Source: an uncultured Blautia sp.
GTDB lineage: Bacteria; Bacillota; Clostridia; Lachnospirales; Lachnospiraceae
DNA: 64,000 nt
Direction: 5' to 3'
Assembly (NCBI GenBank): GCA_934364795.1
Contig: CAKRMK010000008.1
Span: forward strand, 34,343 to 98,342
Shown in pieces: positions 34,856-43,150 of this stretch; position 1 is the first letter of the stretch; each line of letters begins with the position of its first letter. A program made the translations under genes and the position numbers. The notes beneath the pieces were generated by a model that was not told the DNA's origin, searched no databases, and saw nothing but the letters and a program-made list of their open reading frames with translations.

Positions 34856-34954
34856 GTATATAAAAAGCCCTACCGGGCAGGATTCTTTTGCACAACAAAG
34901 AGACACATATCGTACATAAAGGCAGGCAGAAACAACGTATAACAGGGGGAAGTT

Positions 34955-36796
34955 ATGACAACAAAAAGTAAAAATGAGAAATTCCGGATTATTTTCCGTT
35001 TTTTAAAGGGAAATATCCGGTTCTTTGTGGGAACACTTGTATTTTCAGTGCTGTTTACAGCCTGCAATGCACTGATCCCACAGATTGTAAAGTATACGGC
35101 AGATCATATTTTATTGCTGGATGGGATTCCGAATGGTATGAGTGTGAGACAGGCGTTACTTCTGGCTGCAATATTGGTAGCAGTATCGGCAGTTTTTTCA
35201 GGAGTATTTAATTATTTAAGTAAAATGTGCCTGGCAAAAGGTTCGGAAAATTTTCTGAAATCTATCCGTGATACTCTGTATCACCATACTCAGTATCTGC
35301 CATTTTCCTGGCATGTACAGCATCAGACAGGAGAAATTATTCAAAGATGCACTTCAGATGTGGAAGTAATCCGTAATTTTGTGTGCAGACAGCTGCCGGA
35401 AGTATTCCGTATCTGTTTTCTGATCGTTTTGTATCTGGGAATTATGTTTTCTATGAATGTTCCCATCACTTTGGCGGCAACTGCTTTTTTCCCGGTGATT
35501 ATCGGGTATTCCTGCTTCTTTTACTCCAGGATTGGGAAGCGGTTTCAGGATGCAGATGAGGCAGAGGGAGCACTTTCCAGTACAGTACAGGAGAATCTGA
35601 CTGGTGTCCGTGTGGTGCGGGCATTCGGAAGAGAGAAATATGAGATCGACCGGTTTGACCAGAAGAATAATGCTTATTCAAATCTTTGGATGTATCTTGG
35701 AAAACTGATGAGTGTTTTCTGGGCTTCCGGTGATCTGATCACCAACCTTCAGGTATTGACGGTTATGGTGATGGGTGTGAGCTTTGCGGTTAGTGGAAGA
35801 ATCACACTGGGAGAATTTCTGGCATTTGTTTCTTATAATGCTTCTCTTACCTGGCCAGTGCGAAGCCTGGGACGAATTATTTCCGATATGAGCAAGGCCG
35901 GTGTTTCCATGGAGCGTGTGGCTTATATTCTGGAGGCACAGGAGGAAGATGGGACATATAAAGAATATATTTCAGGGAAAAAAGCAGACAAAAACACAAA
36001 GGCAGATAAAAAAACGGAATTTACAACCGGTGATATTTGCTTTCACAATGTATCTTTTTTCTATTCTTCTGATCATCCGATTCTGAAAAATATCAATTTT
36101 ACCATTCCAGAAGGAAGTACTTTTGCAATTCTTGGTACAACTGGAAGCGGAAAATCTACTCTGGTCCATCTTCTGAACCGGCTTTATGATCTGCCAGAAG
36201 AGTGCGGAAAGATCACCATCGGAGGGAAAGATATCCGGGAAATTGACCGGCAGGTATTGCGCCAGAATATTGGAATGGTGCTTCAGGAGCCATTTCTGTT
36301 TTCCAGGACTATCCGGGAAAATATCGGTATCACAAAGGAGAAGTTTCTTGATGAGGAAATCCGCCATGCAGCGGGAATTGCCTGTGTAGACGAAGCAATC
36401 CAACATTTTACAGATGGCTATGACACTATTGTAGGAGAAAGAGGAGTGACTTTGTCTGGCGGACAAAAACAACGTGTTGCCATAGCACGAATGCTGATGA
36501 AAGAAGCTCCAATTCTTGTTTTTGATGATTCTTTGTCTGCAGTAGATACCGAAACCGATAACAAAATCCGTAAGGAGCTGAAAAAGGAGATGGAGAGGGC
36601 AACTGTAATTATGATTTCTCATCGTATTACCTCCCTTATGCAGGCTGATTGTATTATTGTTATGGATAAAGGAGAGATTCAGCAGATGGGAACTCACGAA
36701 GAGCTGATTCAGCAGGAGGGTCCTTACAAAGACATTTATGAGATACAGATGAACAGTGATATTCGTCTGATGGAAGAAGGTGCGGCATGCGTTTAG
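34955..36796 (+). CDS. ABC exporter half-transporter, degenerate-site subunit
   Basis: A 613-residue type IV ABC exporter subunit: six membrane helices (~20-320) then an ATPase domain. Walker A is GTTGSGKST, Q-loop MVLQEPFLFS, signature LSGGQKQRVAIAR and H-loop ISHRI. Walker B ends ILVFDDSLSAVD: the catalytic Glu is replaced by Asp, as in the non-catalytic partner of heterodimeric exporters. A Lys/Thr-rich linker (KADKNTKADKK) precedes the ATPase domain. It overlaps the next gene by 10 bases, and the two should form one transporter, probably for drugs, peptides or lipids. Confidence 0.92.
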   Translation: MTTKSKNEKFRIIFRFLKGNIRFFVGTLVFSVLFTACNALIPQIVKYTADHILLLDGIPNGMSVRQALLLAAILVAVSAVFSGVFNYLSKMCLAKGSENFLKSIRDTLYHHTQYLPFSWHVQHQTGEIIQRCTSDVEVIRNFVCRQLPEVFRICFLIVLYLGIMFSMNVPITLAATAFFPVIIGYSCFFYSRIGKRFQDADEAEGALSSTVQENLTGVRVVRAFGREKYEIDRFDQKNNAYSNLWMYLGKLMSVFWASGDLITNLQVLTVMVMGVSFAVSGRITLGEFLAFVSYNASLTWPVRSLGRIISDMSKAGVSMERVAYILEAQEEDGTYKEYISGKKADKNTKADKKTEFTTGDICFHNVSFFYSSDHPILKNINFTIPEGSTFAILGTTGSGKSTLVHLLNRLYDLPEECGKITIGGKDIREIDRQVLRQNIGMVLQEPFLFSRTIRENIGITKEKFLDEEIRHAAGIACVDEAIQHFTDGYDTIVGERGVTLSGGQKQRVAIARMLMKEAPILVFDDSLSAVDTETDNKIRKELKKEMERATVIMISHRITSLMQADCIIVMDKGEIQQMGTHEELIQQEGPYKDIYEIQMNSDIRLMEEGAACV

Positions 36797-38610
36797 AAGA
36801 AAAAGAATATACGAAATCCATTGATCTTTCCATCTGGAAGAAAATCCTTCCCTTTTTAAAGCAAAGGAAGGGGACATGGATCATGGTAATTTTGATGAAT
36901 CTGTTCTGCTCTGTCATTGATATTATCATGCCATTGTTCCAGCGCCATGCCATTGACTTTTTTATTGAGAAAAATACCATGGCAGGAGTTGGAAGCTTTA
37001 TCTTTGTTTATATTGCAGCAATTGTTTTGCAGATGGGTGCGGTAATCTGCTTTACAAGAGGCTGTATGAAGCTGGACGTAGAAACAGGACGTGATATGAA
37101 AAGAGCTTTGTTTGTACATCTTCAGAAGTTATCCTTTTCATATTACAATGCTACGCCTGTCGGCTATATTTTATCCAGAGTGATGAACGATGTGGCAAGA
37201 ATCACAGAGCTGGTTGCCTGGGATGTGATCGATATGCTCTGGGCGATTTCCTATGTAATCGGAGTGTTTATAGCCATGACTTTTCTGAACTGGAAGCTGG
37301 CGCTTGTGATTATGATGATTGTGCCGGCAATTGCAGTTCTTACCTGGTATTTCCAGAACAAAATCCTTACCTGGAACAGGCAGGTGCGTAAGATCAATTC
37401 CAAAATCACCAGCGGTTACAACGAGGGAATCACAGGTGCAAAAACAGTGAAATCCCTGGTTGTGGAAGAGAAAAATTTCCGTGAGTTTTCTTCTGTTACA
37501 GAGGAAATGAGAAACGCTTCTGTTAAAGCAGCCAGATTAAATGCAATCTATGTTCCAATGGTAGTATTCTTTGGTGCTCTTGCAACAGCGCTGGTGCTGG
37601 ACCGTGGAGGAATCATGGTTCTTGATGGGGCAATGGATCTGGGAACTCTTGCGGCCTTTACAGCCTATGCAGTGGGAATTTTCGAGCCTATCCAGAGACT
37701 GGCAGGCATTTTGTCACAGTGCATTTCCGCACAGGCGAATATTGAGCGTGTGACCTCCCTTCTGGAAGAAAGGCCACAGGTAGTGGACAGTCCGGAAATT
37801 ATTAAAAAATACGGTGATTTTTTCCAGCCTCACAGGGAAAACTGGGAGCCTATCAAGGGTGATATTGAGTTTGAAGATGTATCTTTCCAGTATCCTGATG
37901 GAAAAGAAGAGGTGTTAAGCCACTTTAATCTGAAAATTCCTGCTGGAACCAATGTGGCAATTGTAGGAGAGACAGGTGCGGGAAAAAGTACACTGGTAAA
38001 TCTGGCGTGCCGCTTTTTTGAGCCTACAAAAGGCAGAATCCTGATTGACGGCAGGGATTACCGGGAAAGAAGCCAGCTGTGGCTTCACAGTAACATTGGC
38101 TATGTGCTTCAAAATCCCCATCTGTTTTCCGGAACTGTAATGGAAAATATCCGCTATGGAAGACTGGATGCCACGGATGAGGAAGTGAAAGCAGCAGCCA
38201 GGGCAGTTCATGCGGATGAAGTAGCGCAGAAGCTGGATAAGGGATATGAAAGTGATGTTGGAGAGGGCGGCGACCGTTTGTCCACAGGAGAGAAACAGCT
38301 TCTTTCCTTTGCCCGTGCAGTGCTGGCAGATCCGGCAATTTTTGTTCTGGATGAGGCCACCTCCTCCATTGATACCAAAACAGAACAGCTTATTCAGCAG
38401 GCTACCGACAAGCTTCTGAAGGGAAGAACTGCATTTCTGATTGCTCACCGTCTGTCTACCATTCGAAATGCGGATCTGATCCTGGTTGTCCGTGATGGAA
38501 AGATCATAGAGCAGGGGAAACATCTGGAGCTTCTTGAGAAAAAAGGTTACTATTACCAGCTGGTACGCCAGCAGTTTGCAGAGGAGGAATCCAGGAAAGT
38601 ATTGAATTGA
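36787..38610 (+). CDS. ABC exporter half-transporter, catalytic subunit
   Basis: A 607-residue partner of the preceding protein with the same six-helix plus ATPase layout. Walker A is GETGAGKST and Walker B is FVLDEATSSID with the catalytic Glu intact, H-loop AHRLST. Its signature motif is altered to LSTGEKQLLSFAR instead of LSGGQ. Pairing this subunit's Walker motifs with the partner's LSGGQ gives one full ATP site; the reverse pairing gives one degenerate site, the asymmetric design of LmrCD/TM287-288-type exporters. Confidence 0.92.
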   Translation: MRLEEKEYTKSIDLSIWKKILPFLKQRKGTWIMVILMNLFCSVIDIIMPLFQRHAIDFFIEKNTMAGVGSFIFVYIAAIVLQMGAVICFTRGCMKLDVETGRDMKRALFVHLQKLSFSYYNATPVGYILSRVMNDVARITELVAWDVIDMLWAISYVIGVFIAMTFLNWKLALVIMMIVPAIAVLTWYFQNKILTWNRQVRKINSKITSGYNEGITGAKTVKSLVVEEKNFREFSSVTEEMRNASVKAARLNAIYVPMVVFFGALATALVLDRGGIMVLDGAMDLGTLAAFTAYAVGIFEPIQRLAGILSQCISAQANIERVTSLLEERPQVVDSPEIIKKYGDFFQPHRENWEPIKGDIEFEDVSFQYPDGKEEVLSHFNLKIPAGTNVAIVGETGAGKSTLVNLACRFFEPTKGRILIDGRDYRERSQLWLHSNIGYVLQNPHLFSGTVMENIRYGRLDATDEEVKAAARAVHADEVAQKLDKGYESDVGEGGDRLSTGEKQLLSFARAVLADPAIFVLDEATSSIDTKTEQLIQQATDKLLKGRTAFLIAHRLSTIRNADLILVVRDGKIIEQGKHLELLEKKGYYYQLVRQQFAEEESRKVLN

Positions 38611-38631
38611 TGTAAATTTGTATAATTATAC

Positions 38632-38660
38632 TTGACTTCTAAAAACTTTGGTAGTAAAAT
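38632..38660 (+). promoter_or_regulatory. Promoter of the T-box leader
   Basis: TTGACT (38632-38637), 17-base spacer, TAAAAT (38655-38660). No clear terminator separates it from the ABC exporter genes, so some read-through into the leader is possible. Confidence 0.7.
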
Positions 38661-38703
38661 TACTTTAGTTCGTTAAACAACTAAATTTAAAAAGGATTAA
38701 ATT

Positions 38704-38980
38704 CCTTGAAGGGAAGCAGTAGGAACAGGAAACCGGTCTACAGAGAGCTGTGTTGGTGGAAGGCAGTGTCAGGTCTGTTTTGAAGATCATCCCCGAGAAG
38801 GGAAGCCGAACGTATGAGAATCACTCAGGTACCTTATAGTGACAAGTAGGTTTCCACGGCTGTTCTCCGTTATCAGAACCACGTATGTCGGTACGTTGTC
38901 TTTTCGTACTTGTTTCAAAGGAGAAACAGGGTGGTTGCGGCTTTATATGTCCGTCCCTAGTTTGGGGACGGACTTTTTTT
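38704..38980 (+). promoter_or_regulatory. T-box leader (tRNA-sensing), probably Ile-specific
   Basis: Stem I hallmarks are present: AGTAG (38718), CAGAGAGCTG (38741) and TTGGTGGAAGGCAG (38753). The specifier segment TTTTGAAGATCATCCCC (38778-38794) offers ATC (Ile, 38786-38788), or less likely GAT (Asp). The T-box antiterminator AGGG-TGGT-TGCGG (38928-38940) pairs with CCGTCCCT. The bulge TGGT calls for discriminator base A, which fits tRNA-Ile but not the usual G73 of tRNA-Asp. The leader ends in a terminator and precedes a TRAP transporter. Class is firm; the specifier is inference. Confidence 0.85.
38949..38980 (+). terminator. T-box terminator
   Basis: GTCCGTCCC pairs perfectly with GGGACGGAC, followed by seven T. 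Its left arm includes the CCGTCCCT needed by the antiterminator, so the two structures exclude each other. Confidence 0.9.
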
Positions 38981-38981
38981 G

Positions 38982-39196
38982 CGATGAAAGTCCCGGACAG
39001 CAGCCGTGTATGAGCCATGCTTGCATGAGCGAATACACGGATATTGGACGGGCTAGGCGACATGAGTAAGTAGGGCGAGACGCCCGGATTACGAATGCCG
39101 CCGGCAACTGTGGGAGCGCCGCAGGCGCGGAACAGTTGACTTTCATCTATAAAAATGTCTGCGTAAGCAGACATTTCCATGTCCCGGACAGCAGCC
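38982..39196. repeat. GC-rich palindromic segment between 16-bp direct repeats
   Basis: GTCCCGGACAGCAGCC occurs at 38990-39005 and again at 39181-39196, exactly 191 bases apart. The segment between them is GC-rich compared with its surroundings and full of hairpins: CAACTGT...ACAGTTG enclosing GCGCC/GGCGC (39105-39138), and AAATGTCTGC-GTAA-GCAGACATTT (39153-39176). GATGAAAGTC (38982) and GACTTTCATC (39138) are also inverted copies. No ORF or promoter is evident. It may be an inserted element or a structured leader section. Confidence 0.6.
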
Positions 39197-39244
39197 AGGC
39201 TAAAGACTAAAACCCGCACAAGTAACCCAAGAGGAGGAGAGATC

Positions 39245-39742
39245 ATGAAAGTCTTCAAAAAAATCATGAATGCAGTAGCAGCAGTGGAAAATTGTATTCT
39301 TGTTGTATCCACCCTGCTGATACTGGTCCTGACTGTGGGAAATGTTTTTTCCCGTAAAGTCATCCATCGTTCCTGGTCCTTTACCGAGGAACTTGTAGTT
39401 GCAGTTTTTGTTCTGATCACATTAATGGCTGCAGCACTTGCATGTCGGGAAGGAGAACTGGTCAACCTGTCACTGGTTACAGACCGTCTTCCTGAAAAGC
39501 TGAAAAAACCATCTGTTATCCTGTCCACTGTTTTATGTATTATTTTTACCGCTATCTTATTCTGGTTTGGTATGGAAAAAGTAATCACACAGCTGGAAAA
39601 TGGAAAACGTACCTTCGTACTGAACTGGCCTGAATGGATTTTCTGGTCCTTTGTTCCGATTGGTTCCGGATGTATGATTTTACATTTTATTGAATTTTGC
39701 ATTGATTTTTGTACAGACAAGATAAAGAAGGAGGATAAATAA
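39245..39742 (+). CDS. dctQ: TRAP transporter small permease (DctQ)
   Basis: A 165-residue membrane protein with four helices, the DctQ subunit of a tripartite ATP-independent periplasmic-type (TRAP) transporter. Typical residues are NVFSRKVIHRSWSFTEELVV and the GM.KV...LENGKR region before the third and fourth helices. I chose the ATG at 39245 with GGAGGAG upstream; a longer frame to 39179 runs into the palindromic segment. The stop codon abuts the ATG of the next gene, which encodes the large permease. TRAP systems take up carboxylates with Na+. Confidence 0.9.
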   Translation: MKVFKKIMNAVAAVENCILVVSTLLILVLTVGNVFSRKVIHRSWSFTEELVVAVFVLITLMAAALACREGELVNLSLVTDRLPEKLKKPSVILSTVLCIIFTAILFWFGMEKVITQLENGKRTFVLNWPEWIFWSFVPIGSGCMILHFIEFCIDFCTDKIKKEDK

Positions 39743-42700
39743 ATGATAAGTGCAGTTCTTTTTATTTCATTTTTTGTTTTCCTGATCATGGGCGTTCCCA
39801 TTGCAATCTGTCTGGGACTGTCATCCGTATGTGCAATTTTGTACTCCGGAACATCTCTTACCATTGTGGCAACCAACATGTATGCCGGAATCAGTAAATT
39901 CCTTCTTCTGGCAATTCCATTTTTCGTGCTTTCCGGAAATATTATGGCAAAAGCCGGAATTTCCAAAAGACTTGTTAAATTCGTAGATACCTGTGTGGGA
40001 CACAGAAGAGGCGGAATTGCCATTGTATGTGTTATTGTTGCATGCTTCTTTGGCGCAATTTCCGGTTCCGGTCCGGCTACTGTAGCTGCGCTTGGTGCAG
40101 TTCTGATTCCTGCCATGGTAGAAAGAGGAGGCTTTAGTGCTCCGTTTTCCACTGCACTGATGGCAACTTCAAGCTCCATAGCAATTGTCATCCCGCCAAG
40201 TATTGCATTTGTTGTATACGCTTCTATTACAGGCGTATCCATTGCAGATATGTTTATGGCAGGTATTGTGCCAGGTATCCTCATGGGCGTTGCCCTTGTA
40301 ATCGTAGTAATGGTAGAAGCCAGAAGAAAAGGCATTCAGCCGGCACAGAAAAAGGCTACTGCAAAAGAACGCTGGGATGCATTTAAGGATGCTTTCTGGG
40401 GATTTTTAATGCCAGTTATCATTCTTGGCGGTATTTACGGAGGAATCTTTACTCCTACCGAGGCGGCTGCAGTGTCTGTTGTATACGGTTTGTTTGTAGG
40501 TATGGTGATCTACCGTGAAGTTAAGTTAAAAGATCTGTTTGATATTTGCGTAGATTCAGCAAAAACAACTGGCGGAATCATGTTGATCGTAGCATGTGCA
40601 TCCCTGTTTTCCTATGTATGTACCAAATTTGGTATTGCAGATGCAGCTTCCCAGCTTCTTGGAAGCATTGCACATAACCAGTTTACCTTCCTTCTGATTG
40701 TAAACGTGATTTTCCTGATTGCAGGCTGCTTTATTGATGCAAACTCTGCAATGTATATTTTCATTCCGGTAATGCTTCCGGTATGCAAAGCCCTTGGCTA
40801 TGACGTAGTTGCTTTTGGTGTTATGGCAACTGTAAACCTTGCAATCGGCCAGGTAACTCCTCCGGTTGGTGTCAACCTGTTTGTTGCAATTGGAATTAAG
40901 ATTAAAAAAGGAATGGAAGTTACTCTTCAGGAGATTTCCAAAGCGGTTATGCCTATGCTGGCAGCTTGTATTGCAGTTCTTCTGATTGTTACATACATTC
41001 CGGTTACTTCTACAGCTCTTCCAAAAGCACTTGCCAAAAATGGTGCTTATTCCGGTGATTCTGCAGCAGGTGAAAGCGGTTCTTCTGCAGCTTCTGCAGC
41101 AGGCGATGAGGAACATTCTTTCAACGAGATCGGTGATTACAGTGATCTTGGCTGGGAAGAGACAACCTGGAATTTTGCATGCTCTACAACAGAAACTTCT
41201 ACCTGGGCAGAAGGCGGACGTAAGTTCGGAGAGCTGATGGAAAAAGCCACAGGCGGAAAAGTAAAAGTAAACGTATATGCAGCAGATCAGCTGACAAATG
41301 GAAACCAGTCCGAGGGAATCCAGGCACTGATGAACGGAGATCCGGTACAGATTTCCATGCATTCTAACCTGATCTATTCTGCATTTGATCCAAGATTTAA
41401 CGTAGTATCCCTGCCGTTTATTTATGATTCTGTAGAAGATGCAGATGCCAAATTTGACGGCGAGGCAGGAGAGAAATTAAAAGAAATTTTAAGTGAATAT
41501 GGACTTCACTGTATGGGAATTGCAGAGAATGGTTTCCGCGAGCTGACCAACAGTGTCCGTGAGGTAAAATCTGTAGATGACATGAAGAATCTGAAGATCC
41601 GTGTTGCAGGTTCTAACCTTCTTATGGAATGTTATAAGAGATGGGGGGCAGATGCCACCAACATGAACTGGTCAGAAACCTACACTGCACTTCAGCAGAA
41701 CACTGTCGAGGGACAGGAAAATCCGCTGCCTGCAATTGATGCTGCCAGTGTACAGGAGGTTCAGCCGTACTGCTCCATGTGGGATGCTATTTATGACTGT
41801 CTGTTCTTCTGTATTAACCAGGAAATTTATGACGGACTTACAGAAGAGCAGCAGGCAGTTGTTGATGAAGCAGGACAAAAAGCAGTAGAGTACGAGCGTT
41901 ACATCAACCGTTCCGGTGACGAAGAGATTATGAACCGCTGGGAAGAGAAAAACGGTGTAACCTTTACTGCAAAAGAAGATATGGATATTGATTCTTTCAA
42001 AGAAGCTGTTGAGGGTGTAGACGAGTGGTTTATTGAAGAACTGAAATCCCAGGGCTATGATGACGCAGAAGAGCTGGTTGAGGCATTTACCGGAATCGGG
42101 GATTACAGCGACCTTGGCTGGGAAGAAACTACCTGGAACTTTGCATGCTCCACAACAGAGACATCTACCTGGGCAGAAGGCGGACGCAAGTTCGGAGAGC
42201 TGATGGAAAAAGCCACAGGTGGAAAAGTAAAGGTAAACGTATATGCAGCAGATCAGCTGACAAACGGAAACCAGTCTGAGGGAATCCAGGCGCTGATGAA
42301 CGGAGATCCGGTACAGATTTCTATGCATTCCAACCTGATCTATTCTGCATTTGACCCAAGATTTAACGTAGTATCCCTGCCGTTTATCTATGACTCTGTG
42401 GAAGATGCAGACGCCAAGTTTGACGGCGAGGCAGGCGATAAGATGAAAGAAATCTTAAGTGAGTACGGACTTCACTGCATGGGAATTGCGGAGAACGGTT
42501 TCCGTGAGCTGACTAACAGTGTTCATGAAGTGAAAACTGTAGACGACATGAAGAATCTGAAAATCCGTGTTGCAGGCTCCAATCTTCTCATGGAATGTTA
42601 TAAGAGATGGGGCGCAGATGCCACCAATATGAACTGGTCAGAAACCTACACTGCACTTCAGCAGAACACTGTCGAGGGACAGGAAAATCCGCTGCCTGCA

Positions 42701-43060
42701 ATTGATGCTGCCAGCGTACAGGAAGTTCAGCCATATTGCTCCATGTGGGATGCTATTTATGACTGCCTGTTCTTCTGTATCAATCAGGATATATATGATG
42801 CCCTGACTCCAGAGCAGCAGGCCGTTGTAGACAAAGCCGGAAGAATGGCAGTAGAGTATGAGCGTTACATCAACCGTTCCAGTGATACAGAAATCATGAA
42901 CCGCTGGGAAGAGAAAAACGGCGTAACCTTTACTGCAAAAGAGGATATGGATATTGATTCTTTCAAAGAAGCGGTAGACGGTGTTGATGAGTGGTTTGTA
43001 GAAGAACTGAAAAACCAGGGCTATGATGATGGCCAGGAACTGGTAGATGCATTTAAGTAA
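39743..43060 (+). CDS. TRAP large permease fused to two tandem substrate-binding domains (DctM-DctP-DctP)
   Basis: An 1105-residue fusion. Residues 1-424 are a full DctM permease (GVPIAICLGLSS, FFGAISGSGPATVAALGA, FTPTEAAAVSVVYG, IGQVTPPVGVNLF). Residues 425-462 are a Ser/Ala/Gly-rich flexible linker. Residues 463-784 and 785-1105 are two DctP-type binding domains of 322 and 321 residues; I count about 19 differences between them. Both keep the ligand-anchoring Arg in LKIRVAG (Arg620, Arg942) and the Asn of GQENP (Asn660, Asn982). Neither has a signal peptide or lipobox, so the permease itself must place them outside. Normally DctP is a separate protein. Preceded by AAGGAGG; a terminator follows. 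Confidence 0.92.
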   Translation: MISAVLFISFFVFLIMGVPIAICLGLSSVCAILYSGTSLTIVATNMYAGISKFLLLAIPFFVLSGNIMAKAGISKRLVKFVDTCVGHRRGGIAIVCVIVACFFGAISGSGPATVAALGAVLIPAMVERGGFSAPFSTALMATSSSIAIVIPPSIAFVVYASITGVSIADMFMAGIVPGILMGVALVIVVMVEARRKGIQPAQKKATAKERWDAFKDAFWGFLMPVIILGGIYGGIFTPTEAAAVSVVYGLFVGMVIYREVKLKDLFDICVDSAKTTGGIMLIVACASLFSYVCTKFGIADAASQLLGSIAHNQFTFLLIVNVIFLIAGCFIDANSAMYIFIPVMLPVCKALGYDVVAFGVMATVNLAIGQVTPPVGVNLFVAIGIKIKKGMEVTLQEISKAVMPMLAACIAVLLIVTYIPVTSTALPKALAKNGAYSGDSAAGESGSSAASAAGDEEHSFNEIGDYSDLGWEETTWNFACSTTETSTWAEGGRKFGELMEKATGGKVKVNVYAADQLTNGNQSEGIQALMNGDPVQISMHSNLIYSAFDPRFNVVSLPFIYDSVEDADAKFDGEAGEKLKEILSEYGLHCMGIAENGFRELTNSVREVKSVDDMKNLKIRVAGSNLLMECYKRWGADATNMNWSETYTALQQNTVEGQENPLPAIDAASVQEVQPYCSMWDAIYDCLFFCINQEIYDGLTEEQQAVVDEAGQKAVEYERYINRSGDEEIMNRWEEKNGVTFTAKEDMDIDSFKEAVEGVDEWFIEELKSQGYDDAEELVEAFTGIGDYSDLGWEETTWNFACSTTETSTWAEGGRKFGELMEKATGGKVKVNVYAADQLTNGNQSEGIQALMNGDPVQISMHSNLIYSAFDPRFNVVSLPFIYDSVEDADAKFDGEAGDKMKEILSEYGLHCMGIAENGFRELTNSVHEVKTVDDMKNLKIRVAGSNLLMECYKRWGADATNMNWSETYTALQQNTVEGQENPLPAIDAASVQEVQPYCSMWDAIYDCLFFCINQDIYDALTPEQQAVVDKAGRMAVEYERYINRSSDTEIMNRWEEKNGVTFTAKEDMDIDSFKEAVDGVDEWFVEELKNQGYDDGQELVDAFK
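41129..43057 (+). repeat. 966-bp tandem duplication encoding the two binding domains
   Basis: Unit 1 is 41129-42094 and unit 2 is 42095-43057. The first 114 residues of the two domains are identical in protein but differ at many silent positions, while other stretches (around 41660-41750 and 42620-42710) are almost identical in DNA. This mix of silent divergence and near-identity suggests an older duplication kept similar by selection and local gene conversion. Confidence 0.9.
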
Positions 43061-43105
43061 AATGCGTATAAAATTTGTAATATAACAAAAGTGCCCTTAT
43101 ATAAG

Positions 43106-43150
43106 AAGGCTGCCGGTTGATAGAGAGACTGTTACCGGCAGCTTTCTTTT
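43106..43150 (+). terminator. Terminator of the TRAP operon
   Basis: AAGGCTGCCGGT pairs with ACCGGCAGCTTT around a 16-base loop, then CTTTT. It also reaches the end of the convergent LysE gene and can serve both. Confidence 0.85.

Noticed and set aside
38704..38980. Cobalamin or other metabolite riboswitch before the TRAP genes
   Set aside because: The AGAGAGC and TTGGTGGAA stem I hallmarks and AGGG-TGGT antiterminator fit a T-box far better; the B12-box is absent.
38821..40335. A 504-codon open frame on the minus strand across the T-box leader, dctQ and dctM
   Set aside because: It is antisense to clear TRAP genes and a structured leader, is full of Ser/Thr/Ile runs without any domain, and has no ribosome site. 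It is a by-product of codon bias in dctM.
41129..43057. Assembly artefact as the source of the tandem binding domains
   Set aside because: The two units differ at many silent sites and about 19 residues, which a collapsed or duplicated assembly would not create. Long reads would still be the final test.
39743..43060. Missing stop codon (read-through) between DctM and the first binding domain
   Set aside because: The junction is an ordinary Ser/Ala/Gly linker, and the binding domain has no signal peptide or internal start with a ribosome site, so it is built as part of the fusion.
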